A DNA stretch of 64,000 bases. Source: Galaxea fascicularis. Taxonomy: Eukaryota > Cnidaria > Anthozoa > Scleractinia > Euphylliidae. Below, piece by piece: positions 32,801-45,400 of this stretch (its first letter is position 1; every line of letters begins with the position of its first letter). A program made the position numbers and the translations under genes. The stretch lies in assembly GCA_948470475.1 (NCBI GenBank), contig OX419345.1, positions 17,657,239 through 17,721,238 on the forward strand. The letters run 5' to 3'. The notes beneath the pieces were generated by a model that saw only the letters and a program-made list of their open reading frames with translations, was not told the DNA's origin and made no database searches.

Positions 32801-35800
32801 CCCCATTCATCCAGTAAAATAAGCATGTCAACAAGAAAGTCTCCAAAGCGCATCAATCTTTTGTCTCGATGATTTTCAAAACGATATAAAAGAAGATAAA
32901 TTATGTTGCAATTCGTAAACGAGATAAAGTTAATCTTAGCAATCAGCTACGTGACAATGCAAGTTAAAAATCATATTCTGCGGAAGCAAGTTCATTTTTA
33001 ACGCAACACCTTTACCCAAACGTTTACTCCGCTAAACCTGCGCTCTTTGCTATCCTTTATGTTAGGTGTGTATGGCCAACTGCTGCTGAAGCATTGTCGA
33101 CATCAGGGTCGTCTGGTGTTGCCATTACTATTGAATCAGACAAGGGTAGTGTGTCCAGTCTTGACAGCAAACCAAGCTCTAAACTTTCTCCTGAGCTGTT
33201 AGAACGTCTCAGAAATGCATCAGGTAATTTTCCATCCCCATGTGTTGCTAATTTAATGCTATACTAAATGTACGATGTCGCATGTGAAAGTAACACCAGA
33301 TAAAAGCGTCGACAGGAGTACCTGCTGCTGTGTGGTAGAACTTCCAGCTGCATTATAAATTTCGTTCAAGGCTTGGATTTTTCCGCCTTTATGTTATGGT
33401 GCTGCTTTACATTTCACTCCTTCTCTCTCTCTGTGAAGTTAAATGTGCCTTTACCCTGTTTCTTCTTACTGGCTTACTCAGATGTGGCAGCCCCCACACT
33501 GCGTCCCAGCCTACGCCAAGCTCTACAACCCGATGTCATTGAGGAGGTAGTGGTGAGGTGTGTCATCAAGCACCTAGGACTCACTAAGACTGTACATGGC
33601 CTGGAGCTTCTTCAGGCTACTGAGATGGAGGGGGAGGAATACACTTACCTTTGCGATGTGATGCGGGATGTGTTTACTCGGTTGAATGGGCTGATCAGGC
33701 AGCTACAGACAATGGCTGAGATGGAGACGAAATGGGCGCACGAGCTGGACGATGTGCGAGAAGGTGTTCTGCAGCCCAGCGCTGCCTTCTTCAATGATTT
33801 TCACTTACAAGAGGTACTTTGAAAACCGAACCATTTGTAAAGTAGCACGATGGCTTATTTCGTGGTTTGGTTACCCTTTGCCGCACGAATTTCTGAATTT
33901 AAAAAAATAGGTAATTTAAGGCGACTTAGTTTTTTTTTTTTTTGGAATAGTTCTTTTTATGACACCCCTTCTTTCATATTACTCAAGTAATACGTTGTCT
34001 TTACTTCAAACTTTGAATACTTGTTGTTATTTTTTCCGCGCGTCAACGTGCTCTTCCTTCTTTGAAAAAAAAAAACACGAGGTACGAGACCTTATCGCTC
34101 TTGGTTGTAAATTTTAACTTCTTTATCTTTCATTTAACTTTCCCTTTTACTCAATCTTTTTTCTTCTTTGTCTGGTAGGCCAAAAGCAAGGAGCTTGAGT
34201 TGCTTTGTTCAATCAAAAATGTTGAATTTGACCCTATAGAACAAGAACAGTCAGTCGGAAAGCTTATGTGAGTATTATATCAACGCGTGCATTTATTGCA
34301 AAAACGGAATTACCAAGAAACGGGTATACCGTTGAGTGTGGTTGAAAACGTCTTTGGTTTTATTCAAACTACTCGCAACTAGTCGACAGAACCCCTTTAA
34401 TGTGAGTAAATTGAACCATTTGGTGTGTTTGTGTGTGTTTGCGGCGGTAAGCTGTGCCCCAAGTTTAAAGGCTGCCGGTTGGGAGAGAAAGTTTTAATCA
34501 AACCTTTGACGGTCGAGTCATGTGAAAGCTGAAGTGCCCCTCCATTAACGCAAACCGTCATAAGTGCAATTTTAGAGATAAAATTGTTTGAAGGACGCGC
34601 CGTGTTTACGTACAGGTGTAGTTCGAATAAGGTTGCTTTCTTTGGTCATTTTCGCATTCAAGTACTGGTTTTTGTCGTGGATGTTTTACCTGGCGACAAA
34701 GGCAGCTTACCTTATTTTGCGTCCTCATCACGTTTAGTAGCCTTGAGTATTTATAGGGGGACAAAGGGCTGGATACTAATGATTTACATGATGAACTAAA
34801 AAGCGGGCTAGTTTTCAAGACCATTAATTTAAGTTGAATTTAGTTATGCATCAATCATTCATTTCATTATTAGTTGGCCAATAACAGGTTTTGATTTTTT
34901 TCTTCTGTCGTTATTATCTAAAAACACCTTATCCAGGAATCCAGGTGCTTGCTTGCTCAATTCTGGTTGTTGTCGATCTTACATAACCATTCATTGTCCT
35001 CAGAGAGCATCTGGAGACGGAGGCGAAGGGAGAGCGTCAGCAAAGTGACAGCGCCTTGGACCTGATGCCAGTCACCAAGAAGTTTCTATTTTCAATCATG
35101 GAGAGTGCAGAGTTGCTGTGTAATTTGACAATCGAGTCCAACAGAAGCAAGCCCAGTCCAGAAAGGAGTGTGTCTCACTGTAGCTCTGTGGTCGATTGTG
35201 GCCTCCAAACACAACAAGGTTTGCGACAGCTACAGTTTCCATCACATCGCTTACTAGAAATTATTTAAGATAAAATGTGTTTACCTTGGCCATTTCCAAG
35301 AATACATGCCTGCTTTAAACGTTAACTCAACTGACCCCTGATAATCATTTCCGGTATTCTCATGCCCCGTATGCTTGCTGACTAGTGATAGGGTAAGGAG
35401 AGGTTAGATGGTGGTCACTTTGGTATGTAAAGGGTTGATATAAAACTGGACAAATTCCACAGGAAAGTGCTGTGTAAATACTTCTTACTAACCGAGTTCG
35501 AGGTCCGTACTGAAAGTTACGGACCGAGTTTTTTTCCCGTTTGCTTATGGCCCAAGCGCGAAGCCCGCGAGTCATAAATCAACGGGAAAAACCGGGATCC
35601 GTAACTTACAATACGGACCGAGAAAACGAGGTTAATCTGAGGTTAATCAGGCGAGAGGGAAAGGAAACTTTCAAATTTAGCGGCCCGCAAAATTGACCAA
35701 TCACAGCGCGCGTACTAACTGAGAGATATAATAAGGTTTGGTAGTTTTATTTCAGTCCTCATTTATTAGGAATTCATTTGTAACACAGTGTTCAAGATAA

Positions 35801-38800
35801 GAATCACTTTGCACAGTGTAAGCAACAATACACCAACTGAAAGATGGAAACTGTCACCCTTCAACTCTGGACTTAACTCACAACCACCGTCAACGTCTTA
35901 ACCAAAATAACAACCAGTGCCCCAGGAAAACGCCATTGGAAAGTTACTTTTGTATCGTTCATGCAATTATGTCTTACACAGGCTTGGCTTCAGAGGAGTA
36001 AGGGGTAAACTCTTGGAGGGAAACGATTGTTTTGCGAATCCAAAAACCGTGAAGACTTTGACGGATTTGAGTTTGACATTTCCCATTGTACAGTAACCAG
36101 TCAGAAGCGACATAATACCGTTACTGTTTGCGGTTTAGTTTTCTCGCGCGTGATTGGCTTTTTACCTGAAGCACAATAACATTCCATAGATATTTCTAGT
36201 GTTCACGCTTTTCGGGTTTTCACAGAAATGTTATTTACGTAATTTCGTTACGAGGTTTCGATCTCTTTGATAACATACCATCTCGTTTCGAGTTACAGAT
36301 GCCTCCATTAATCGGCTCCAGTCCCCTCCCTCTCCGCTCCTCAGTCGCTCCTTGTCAGCACCATCCAAGCTGGATCGGTCTATGTCAGTTCAGGAAGGCA
36401 TACATGACGTGCGTAGGCTGCAGCGCTGGAGAACAAATGTTCAGAAGAAACACAGTCGGTCATCTTCCGAGGATCACACAGATTCTGGTGCGAATGAAAT
36501 GTTGGGTTCCATTGTCGCAGAAATATTCTCCTTTATTGGTGGCGATCCTGACAAAGCTGTGAGTTTTTGTTCTTTTTTTGTCCCACTCCTCCGTTCCTGA
36601 AAAGTTATGAAATGAAAAATCCATGAGATCCTTGCCACCCCGTTAATACGACCAAAAGCTAATGACCCGTCGGTGGTCGTATTAATAAGGTACTACTGTA
36701 AACTTTGTTGCAGGTGACTTGTTCCAGCTTCCTTTCTGCAGCTCGTGTTAGAAACGAGCGAGGGTTGGACCGAATACAAGCTCTCCAGTTTATGATTGAG
36801 CTTGTAAGCGCGTGTTCCCAGATTGGAACTCATCATGTACCTCACTTGTTGTCTACTGTGGCGTCTATACTGACACAAGGGCCAAGGTTGGTGTTCAGTA
36901 GGCAAGTGGCCTGTGGTTGACCCTCCAACAGAGTCCTAGTTGTTTCCAATTCTCTCGTTGTTTGTACAGACCCTCCGATCCTATGTTGATGCCACACCCA
37001 CAGACTATGTTAATTCACATAAAGCAGATTACCGCGCATACCATTCTGAGCACATTTTTTTCAGCAGTTTTTAAAACACGCTGCAGGTAGAAGGGTTTAT
37101 TTCAGAAATTGTCCAACATGTTTTGAAGCCCAGTGGGATCCCTTTCGAGATTCTTGAGGGTGTGTTGTCACAGTTAAGAAGAGACCTGTAGATATTTTAA
37201 CGTCTTAGTCAAGGGTTTAGAAAGATGGATACACTAATGATGCACAAGTTAATATTATTCACAAGAGGTATTACCGGTAATGGTAATTTGAATGCATCTC
37301 ATTAAAACCTCTAATTTCACTGGATCTTCATAGGGTGGAGCTCTATTGTTTTAGGACCAGGTTCTATTGTGTTGATTGTTTGTCTATTGTTTTTTCAACC
37401 AATCTTGTGAGGTCTTACGAACGTTGCAGGTCTGCCTGAGGAAAGAGAGGGATTGGGGGGGGGGGGGGGGAGATTTAAGGTGTAGCGTTTTCATGTCTAT
37501 ACGTAGTGAAGCAATAGCTATTCACTTGTTAAAACTACTTGAAACAGGAAGATAGGCTTTCTGGTTACATATCTTACGGCCAACATTTACAGCTCACAGT
37601 GAACCTTGAGTTATCGACCGTAGTAATGGTCATCTTATGCCAAATTCATCCCACAGAACGGAAGAGCTCAAGTGCGGTGGCATGGTTCGTGAGGTACGTG
37701 ACATGTTCGCAGCTGTAGTCTCTGCCGTGGTCCAACAGGCATCAGTTGAGCCGGCGGTATACCGTGACAGTGTACTTTTGCTCTCCGTCTGCCCGTTCTC
37801 CTGGCACGAGGAGCGTTGCGTCATGCGCAGTTGTCTGGTGTATCTTCTGGACAAACTATGTTGCTTGAGAAGCGAGAAGAGTGTTGGTGCTGTTAATTTA
37901 TCAGCCATGGCCTGGGCTGGCTTTCGAGTGCTATTAGATCGCATAGTGCAATGGGAGAACGATAAAGGTTAGTTCGGCATTAATTTTATCCTCCGGAGGT
38001 GCCTAGATTAGGGGTGCTAAGACAATTGATATCATGGCCTATTTTCAGATAACAGAATGCATGAAACTGAGAAAGGCGCTGCAAAAGGATAATCAACTGC
38101 TTCTTCTAGCGCACTGTTTATTCGGATTTGCCGCCTTCGTTCTCTCCAACAGCAGTCTTCTTCAAATGAAGCTGGAAATAAGACCAAGGTTTATTTGTTC
38201 TACAAAATTAAACGTAGCGGGCCCCTTTTACAGAAAAAGATGACCTGTTAAGGATAGAAGAATAGGTACAGGAAAAGACAATCAAAACTTGGTGGGTAAA
38301 CCTGATTCAAACGCCTGCTCACAACTCACCGTATTCTTAATGTCAGTCACCAAGGAAGAGTTCTTTGAAGACCTACTTCCCACCCGGTCAGTGATAATTG
38401 ACCAGTGAGGATAGTCCCTTTAACTGTCGAGTTTGTTATTTGTTTTACCAGATTTCCACGCTGGTGCGATTGAGTGGTCCAGTCTAGCTCACCAGGTGTC
38501 CAGCCTGTTATCAAACTACTTGACGTGCGTGCTGGCGGAGAGCCATAGTAATGGAGTTACTGCTAAAGACTCCTTGCAGTATGTTATGGAGCTACTGCAT
38601 GGCATCAGCAGGTAATTTATCTCTGTCGTGCTTCGAGTATTCGCTCATTCAAACGATCGGCAGGAACACAAAGGCTCATCTTTAGATTGGCCGCTACAAG
38701 AGTATGAAAAGGAAGGTAAAACTATCAGAGAAACACGTTTTAGAAATGGTAGAACCAAGTGAACCTGTTCATTACTTAAGCGGGTATGAAAGTACTGTAA

Positions 38801-41800
38801 ATTACAGTGTTTGTCTACTCAAACGATCCCATAATTTTTCACCGCTTTTTTTCAAAAGTGTAGAATTCTCAATGATCTAAAACTCCGTCCCGGTTCTTAG
38901 TGATAGCTATACGGAATTGTTAAAGTCTCATTAGTTGTTTCAAGATGATTGTACCCTTGACTTTAGGGTAGTAGTATCAGGCTTGATGTGTAGTGTTCTC
39001 CTTTTGACTTTATCAATAGGAGCAAACTTGGCGAAGGAATCCTCCGGGAACCACGCACCATCTCCACCCTCCTGTCCCTTCTCCTTGATAGACAAGCCCC
39101 CCCCAAACTGGTGCTCATCGTACTCAAGCTCTGTCGCTCAGCCCTACCACTGATGAGCGCGAAAAGCTGTGCGCAAGTGACCTTACCGCCTTCTGCCAGG
39201 CATTACTTAGATAAAAAGCACGGACTGCATCAGGATGGGAGCTCTGTGGTCAGAGTGGCAAGCCTGTTACTAGCCAAGTTAGGTGATTTTGTGCTGCCGT
39301 CTGTGGACACAGGGGATGAAGAGGAATTGGAGAAGGAGGTTGAGGATTACGGAGAGAATGGATTCAATAGCAAAAGCGAGGACACCATGTGTTTGTACTT
39401 GCATAAACGAGATGACCAGCCAGCTCATGAAGTTGTGCAGAGAGTTTTGAGGTAGGGTACAAAGTAGCTTCACGGATTTGTTATCCTGTTCGTACTCCTA
39501 AGTCGTACTTAAGAAAGCGTTTAATCTGTATTTCTTGTAACATATCAAACACGACAAAGAGAGTTTCATCAGGTATCTAAACACTGAGAAGGGAGTTGAA
39601 AAACGAGGCTGAAGGCCGAGTTTTTTAATCAACTTCGGAGTGTTTGGATATCTGGTAACACACCCTTTCAAGTGTTTGATATTTCTTCTCAAAGGAATCA
39701 ATATTTTAAGAAAAATTTGAAGCTAATTGGGATCACATATCCAACTACCGTCAAGTGATTTCCTTTGTGTTTGGCGTATGTATTATTAACGAGTTTGAGA
39801 ACATTCTTTGCAGCATGAACGGTACGCCATTTATCTTTCGCGTGGGTCAAGGCTCGGAGATGGAACGAGCAGTCAAACTGGACCGAGAGCTGACTGAGTA
39901 TGACCGAGGAGTGCTCATGACCGACACACTCTCAGTTTGTCTTAGGAAGGCCGCTCAATGGGCTCAGACAGGACTGGTGCTGAGCGTCGGGTCCGTGGGC
40001 CTGCTGGAGGGTGGTGCCGACGGAGAGAAGAAAGTCGAGGCATCAGGAGACCCAGATGCTGTGTGTAAAGCACGAAACAGCCGTCTGTCCAGGTTTGTTT
40101 ATTATTCTGGTTATGGTGAGACCATGAATGGTGTGCAGTTGGCGTGTCCATCCTTTAATGTCATCCTTATTAAAGCTCACAAGTCAAAGGCATTTAAGTG
40201 CTGGAAAAAAACCTGTACTATTTACACTCTCACTAACTTTGGTATATGCGTATTCTGTGAGAGCTAAGGTGTTTAAGCTACAAAGAGAAACTCATAGGTT
40301 TTGGGTTATTGTCAAACCGGTTTTACTGTGCGAATCCAAAAACCGTGAACACTTTGATTGATTTTGACATTTCCCATTTTGCAGTAACCAAAAAGAAGCG
40401 ACGTGAAACCACAAACCAATTACTGTCACTGTTTGCGGTTTAGTTTTCTCGCGCGTGATTGGCTCTTTACATGAAACACAATATCATTCCACAAATATTT
40501 CTAGTGTTCACGGTTTTCGGATTTTTACAGTAATTCTCTTCTTTTATTCGACCAAATCTTTATCGAGGCTGGCAACTTTACTTAAAAGTGCTTTACAGAA
40601 GGATCCTTCAACAAATTTATAAAAAATAAAACTAAACCAAAATAATAAATATATTACACTATGAGATACCATTTAAGATAGATTAGTTTCCCCCATTGCC
40701 TCTGCATACCTTGATTCGTAGCATGTTACACTATTCTCTTTCTAAATGGTCTTTTTTACCTTTTTAGAGATAGCCGTGAACCTTAAATTACGCTTTCAAT
40801 ATGGTTCTTTCGCAGATCTGAAAGTAGCCGTCCGTATATCAGCGGTCAGGTGGCACATACTATGGCATCTGAAGTGATATCTTTACTGCACGGATTGTTG
40901 GCCTCCTCCGCCTCTGACACCGCTAAGATTTGGGCTTCTGCTGTGCAAGAGGTGCTGTGTGAAGCTCTAGGTAATGTGCCTGACCTGATAAAGACCCTGG
41001 AAACAGAGGGAAGGGCCTCGCAGAACAGGAACCAAACAGTGAATCAGGATACAATGCCCGACGAGGATGAGCAATTTTCCAAGGAACACGAGTGGTTTTT
41101 TAAAGCTAGGAACGTTGTGGCGTCTCTGTGTGCTTTGGGTGGTTTTCACCAATCTGTTCACTCTGGGTGCACAGTTCAGGTATTTGCCTTGAAATTCTTT
41201 TTGCCGTTGCTAATTATGTCTAGCAGAAATCTGAAGTAGAATTTAACGTAACCGCGCTTGAACATGAAAATTAATTTACACGCGTACCTCATCAAAATTA
41301 TTGTTCATACGTTGTAATAAGTGCACAGTGAAATTTAGACCAAAAAGCTCCATCTTGCTGACCAAACCAAAGTATAGTTTCGTAAATAGACGTTCTAGCA
41401 AAGAAAGTGTTCGAAACGATAATTATTTCGGGTTCGTCGCAGTTGTAATAGTTACATTCGGATAGTGTTTTCAGATCATTCTAACGTGTGTGGTTAGTTC
41501 AGATTTCTATATAATTGTATCTATAACAAAAGTCTCGATTCTGATAGGTTCTGAGCGCGCCTATTTCTCGCGCAATTGGTGCGCGATCACGTGGGTGTCC
41601 AATTACAGGTATCCGATTTCAACTTTTTGTAATTGGATACCTGTAATAAATTGGACACCTACGCCATTCGCGCGTCAATTACTAACTACTTAACCGAGAG
41701 TGAGGTCGTTACGGGAAAATCTCAAACTGAGGCCTTGCCGTATTGACCTCGCTATCGCTCGGTCAATACAGCTAGGCCTCAGTTTGAGATTTTCCCGTAA

Positions 41801-42382
41801 CGACCGAACTGTCGAGGTTATTAAGCTGTTTATTATATGGCTAACACAACGGTTCTAAGGGAAAAAAATAGTTCAAGCCCAAGTCGTCGCTTCACGGTAA
41901 TCTATCCATTAATTTTTTCGAAACTCAGGTCAAACGTTTCACCAACAGTTTTCCTGGTCTTGTTTTCAGTTTTTTGTTCTTGAGGCACCAATTTTCAATG
42001 TAAATAAAACAAATGTGGCCTTTGGATGACTTTTTGTTGTTTTTGTTCCTAATTTGCATCATCCGTAATCGGCCCGTGGGCATTACAGGAGAATAATGCC
42101 CTAGCGCTTCGCTTCGCTTAGCCAATCAGAGCGCGCGTTATATCGTATACAAACACTAGCCATATAATAAATGCACTTTAATGGATTCCTCCATAATGTT
42201 TTTCTACTGTTTGTAAGACTCTTGGAACATACCACTGACTTTTGCACTCAAAGGAGGTTCTCAAAATCTCCTTAATCTCAAAATTTGTTATTGATACGAT
42301 TAATTAGTAATTGGACCTCTTGTCGTACAATTCAGAAGGTAATTGTGCTCGTAATTTCAAATTTAATTTGAAATTACTCGCT

Positions 42383-42414
<32 letters not shown>

Positions 42415-45400
42415 GAATTACTATTACGAATCACTCCATTATACAGCTTGTGTTACTTTAAACAGATCTGTGGAGAAGACATGGTTCAAACCATTGGTGA
42501 TGTGGTGAGTGTATCTGAGAGACAGGGCCTGGCCATAGTGTTGATAGACAGAGACGCGCGGACCTATAGTGACAGTGTTAAAGAGATACCGCTAGCACGG
42601 CTTCAAGTTGTTAATCCACAGGTAACCAAATTCTCACACCATTACCAGTGCTCGACCTTAGTGGTAGTCCACTAGTTCAGGACCAGTAGAAATGTGGTTT
42701 GGAGAAGTAAAAGTTGGGAACCACTAGCTCGGTAATCACAATATTCGTCTTGAGGCGATTGGTGCTTGGCTTCCATGTTTGGCTAGCATGTTTTAGACTC
42801 CACTAGCCCATGGACTAGTTTGTTCAAAAATTTAAGGTCGAGTACTGACTACCATAAGGTGAAACATTGTGCACGTTGATTTTAACACAACTTTAAATGA
42901 GTTACGCTCTGTTCTCATTTAGTGTTTTTCATTTCCAGATGGTTTTCCTTAGCGAGTTGTCAATGGGTGAGCAAGCCTTGGCCGCTTTACTTTGCATTTT
43001 AACTTCAGAGCAAGCATTAATAGACCAGCCTTCTGAAGCGGATCAAAGTGAACAAATTATTGAGCCGTCGCAAGCTTCGCGTATCCTGGCAGAAATAAGA
43101 ACAAGGTAAATTTGTACTGAACCTAGTAATTTTTTTCCCTCTTTCATGTTTTATTCACTCCAAAAACCAGCTGTGAAAAATAACTTTCGAGAGGAGTGGA
43201 AATTTCCAGATTTTTCAATCGATCAAACAAACAAAAAGGGGTCCGTATTTGAGGACTACGGAATGCTGTTATTTGGACCAACAGGGAAGACCAATTTTTT
43301 GACTTTCTTTGCAGGGCAAGCATGGTGTTATCATGTCAAGTACAAGACCCATCCTTCAGTGATACTTTGCTGACGGCAAACCCATCATTGGAGCTCATCT
43401 CCAAATTAGCAGGAGAGTGCGATCCAGGCCAGAGATTAATTGTTCTAGAGACACACTGCCAACAGCTTCGAAAACTCTTCAAAGACTTCGTCAAACCTTC
43501 CGAGCTGCCCAAGAAAATAACTAAGACCAGAAAGAAGATAGTGCTTGATGGGAGCCGGACGTTCCCTCCAGTACGGGGATGTGTTTTTACCGAGGGGCAT
43601 ACCTGTGTTCAATTCATGGCGGATCCTGCAGCAGGTCACGGACTTCCCAGAGGGACTTTTTTGTATGCCAGTGCTCCCTTGCCGCACAAGGTGAGTAGCC
43701 TTGGTTTTCAAAAGTACCGCAATTGACTCATATAAACTTATAATAAATGATCTCCACCAAAAAGCATTTCGTCAGTTTTGAACATGTACCATCTACGGTA
43801 TTGAAGCAATCCCCCCCCCCCCACACTTCAGTAATATGAATATTCTTCAGAGGTAACCTCGTGAGCACCTACCTTTTGCAGGTATTACACCAACGCAACA
43901 GAATTGTGTCGGCAATGCCCTGTAAATTCAACGTGTACCTGCTTATCTAATATTTTAACATCTTTTCCTTTAAGGCACCATCCTTTTACTGGGAAGTAGA
44001 GCTTTGTTCCCTGGGGGATCCAGGAGATCAGGAGCCGGGGCCTTGTATGTCGGTGGGGTTTGCTCCGTGGACAGACCCTCTTGCCAGTGGCTGGATCAAT
44101 CCTGTAGGATCGTGTCTGCTGCACAGGTTTTTTGTTGTTATATTCTATTTTGCTGTGATTACTTGATTGTAACAAGCCTTGTAACAGGTAATGTACTGTT
44201 AAGTTGACAACTAAGGGAGGCAAGTTGTCGATAAATCAAGTTACGGTTGTGGTTTAATTTGGGCTTCTGTCTTAAATTTAGGTCGGGGGTAGCCTCAGGG
44301 TTAGCTTTGGTGCCAAAACTGGATCATGATTTTGAACGGGGCTTGGGCAGTACGTTCCTAGGTTAAGTGTAAGTTAGAGTAAGTTATATTAGATATAACA
44401 TATATTAGAGTAAGTTAGCCAAGTTAAGAGTGCGAAAAGTTTGATGCCGGAAAAACGTTTTTACTTTTTAAAACAATCCAACCAATTTTCATTTTACTGA
44501 TTTCGACTTTACAGCAATGGCCGTGCAGTACTTTACAGAGCAGGCGGTCTTCTTCATTGGAAAACTGTGTCTCTAAATGTCGTCATGAAAGAGAAGGATG
44601 TGATAGGCTGTGGTTATAAGAGGGGTGATGATCAGACTGATAAAGGATCGGTGTATTTTACCTACAACGGTGACAGACTGGCTGAGGGTCTAGACAGTGT
44701 GCAGGCTGGCTTGTGGCCCGTAATTCATATACAGAAGAAGGTAACAGCGTAATCTTTAATTCCTTACAAAATAATTCTATATTATACATTTGTTTATTAC
44801 AACTCTCAATACGGACTTTTTAGTTGCAATATTTTTAACTATACTACTAACTAAAAACAAGGAAGTTAAAGAAAGAAAAACGCACAAAAAATACACGTGT
44901 GAATGAATTTCTTAAAACGGGTACAAAATAGGCAGAGAATGGATAATAATATCAAAGCATTTTAAACATTTCATCCAAACATGAAAGGGCATACTTAAAA
45001 GGGCATTTAACTTGAGAGATGGTGCATGAACACGCCGCCAGACCCAGCTACCTTCAAGGCAGTACAAAGACTGTTCCATAATTTGCATCCGCGGAAGGCA
45101 AATTTAAGTTGCTCAGAGGATAAGTATCAAGAGAGATTTGCAAAAGGTTGCAAGGCAATTTGTCCCCTCTGCACCATTCGATTACTTTAAACTGGTTTCG
45201 CGCTCACTAAATTCTCTGCTTCCATGCAACCAGCAGTCATTTTCGAGCTGATAATTTACCTTATTTCACCTCAGAACGTGCGCGTCCGTGTGAATTTTGG
45301 TGCCCGTTTGTTCCTGTACTCAGAGGGTTCCAAGCACCGCGCGGCAGCAGACATGTGGAGCGACTCTTTAGAGGATATCAGGCGAGCATTCGAAGAACTT

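Larger units (their letters stand above)
32330..43105 (+). other. HECTD4: HECTD4 exons 16-29: central region
   Basis: Exons: 32330-32490, 33066-33223, 33482-33813, 34179-34267, 35004-35218, 36299-36558, 36714-36886, 37657-37967, 38452-38611, 39020-39451, 39814-40092, 40816-41179, 42466-42621, 42939-43105; about residues 1171-2255. The predicted protein is mostly helical (for example RCVIKHLGLTKTVHGLELLQ and VREVRDMFAAVVSAVVQQAS), with acidic and serine-rich linkers in exons 17, 21 and 25. No catalytic or metal-binding motif was recognised. All junctions use GT-AG with agreeing phase. Confidence 0.8.

Noticed and set aside
32507..32872. Open frame with CAICGSTGH, zinc-knuckle-like
   Set aside because: It spans the donor side of HECTD4 exon 16 and intron 16. 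The exon 16-17 junction is in phase without it, and the single CxxC is not a complete motif.
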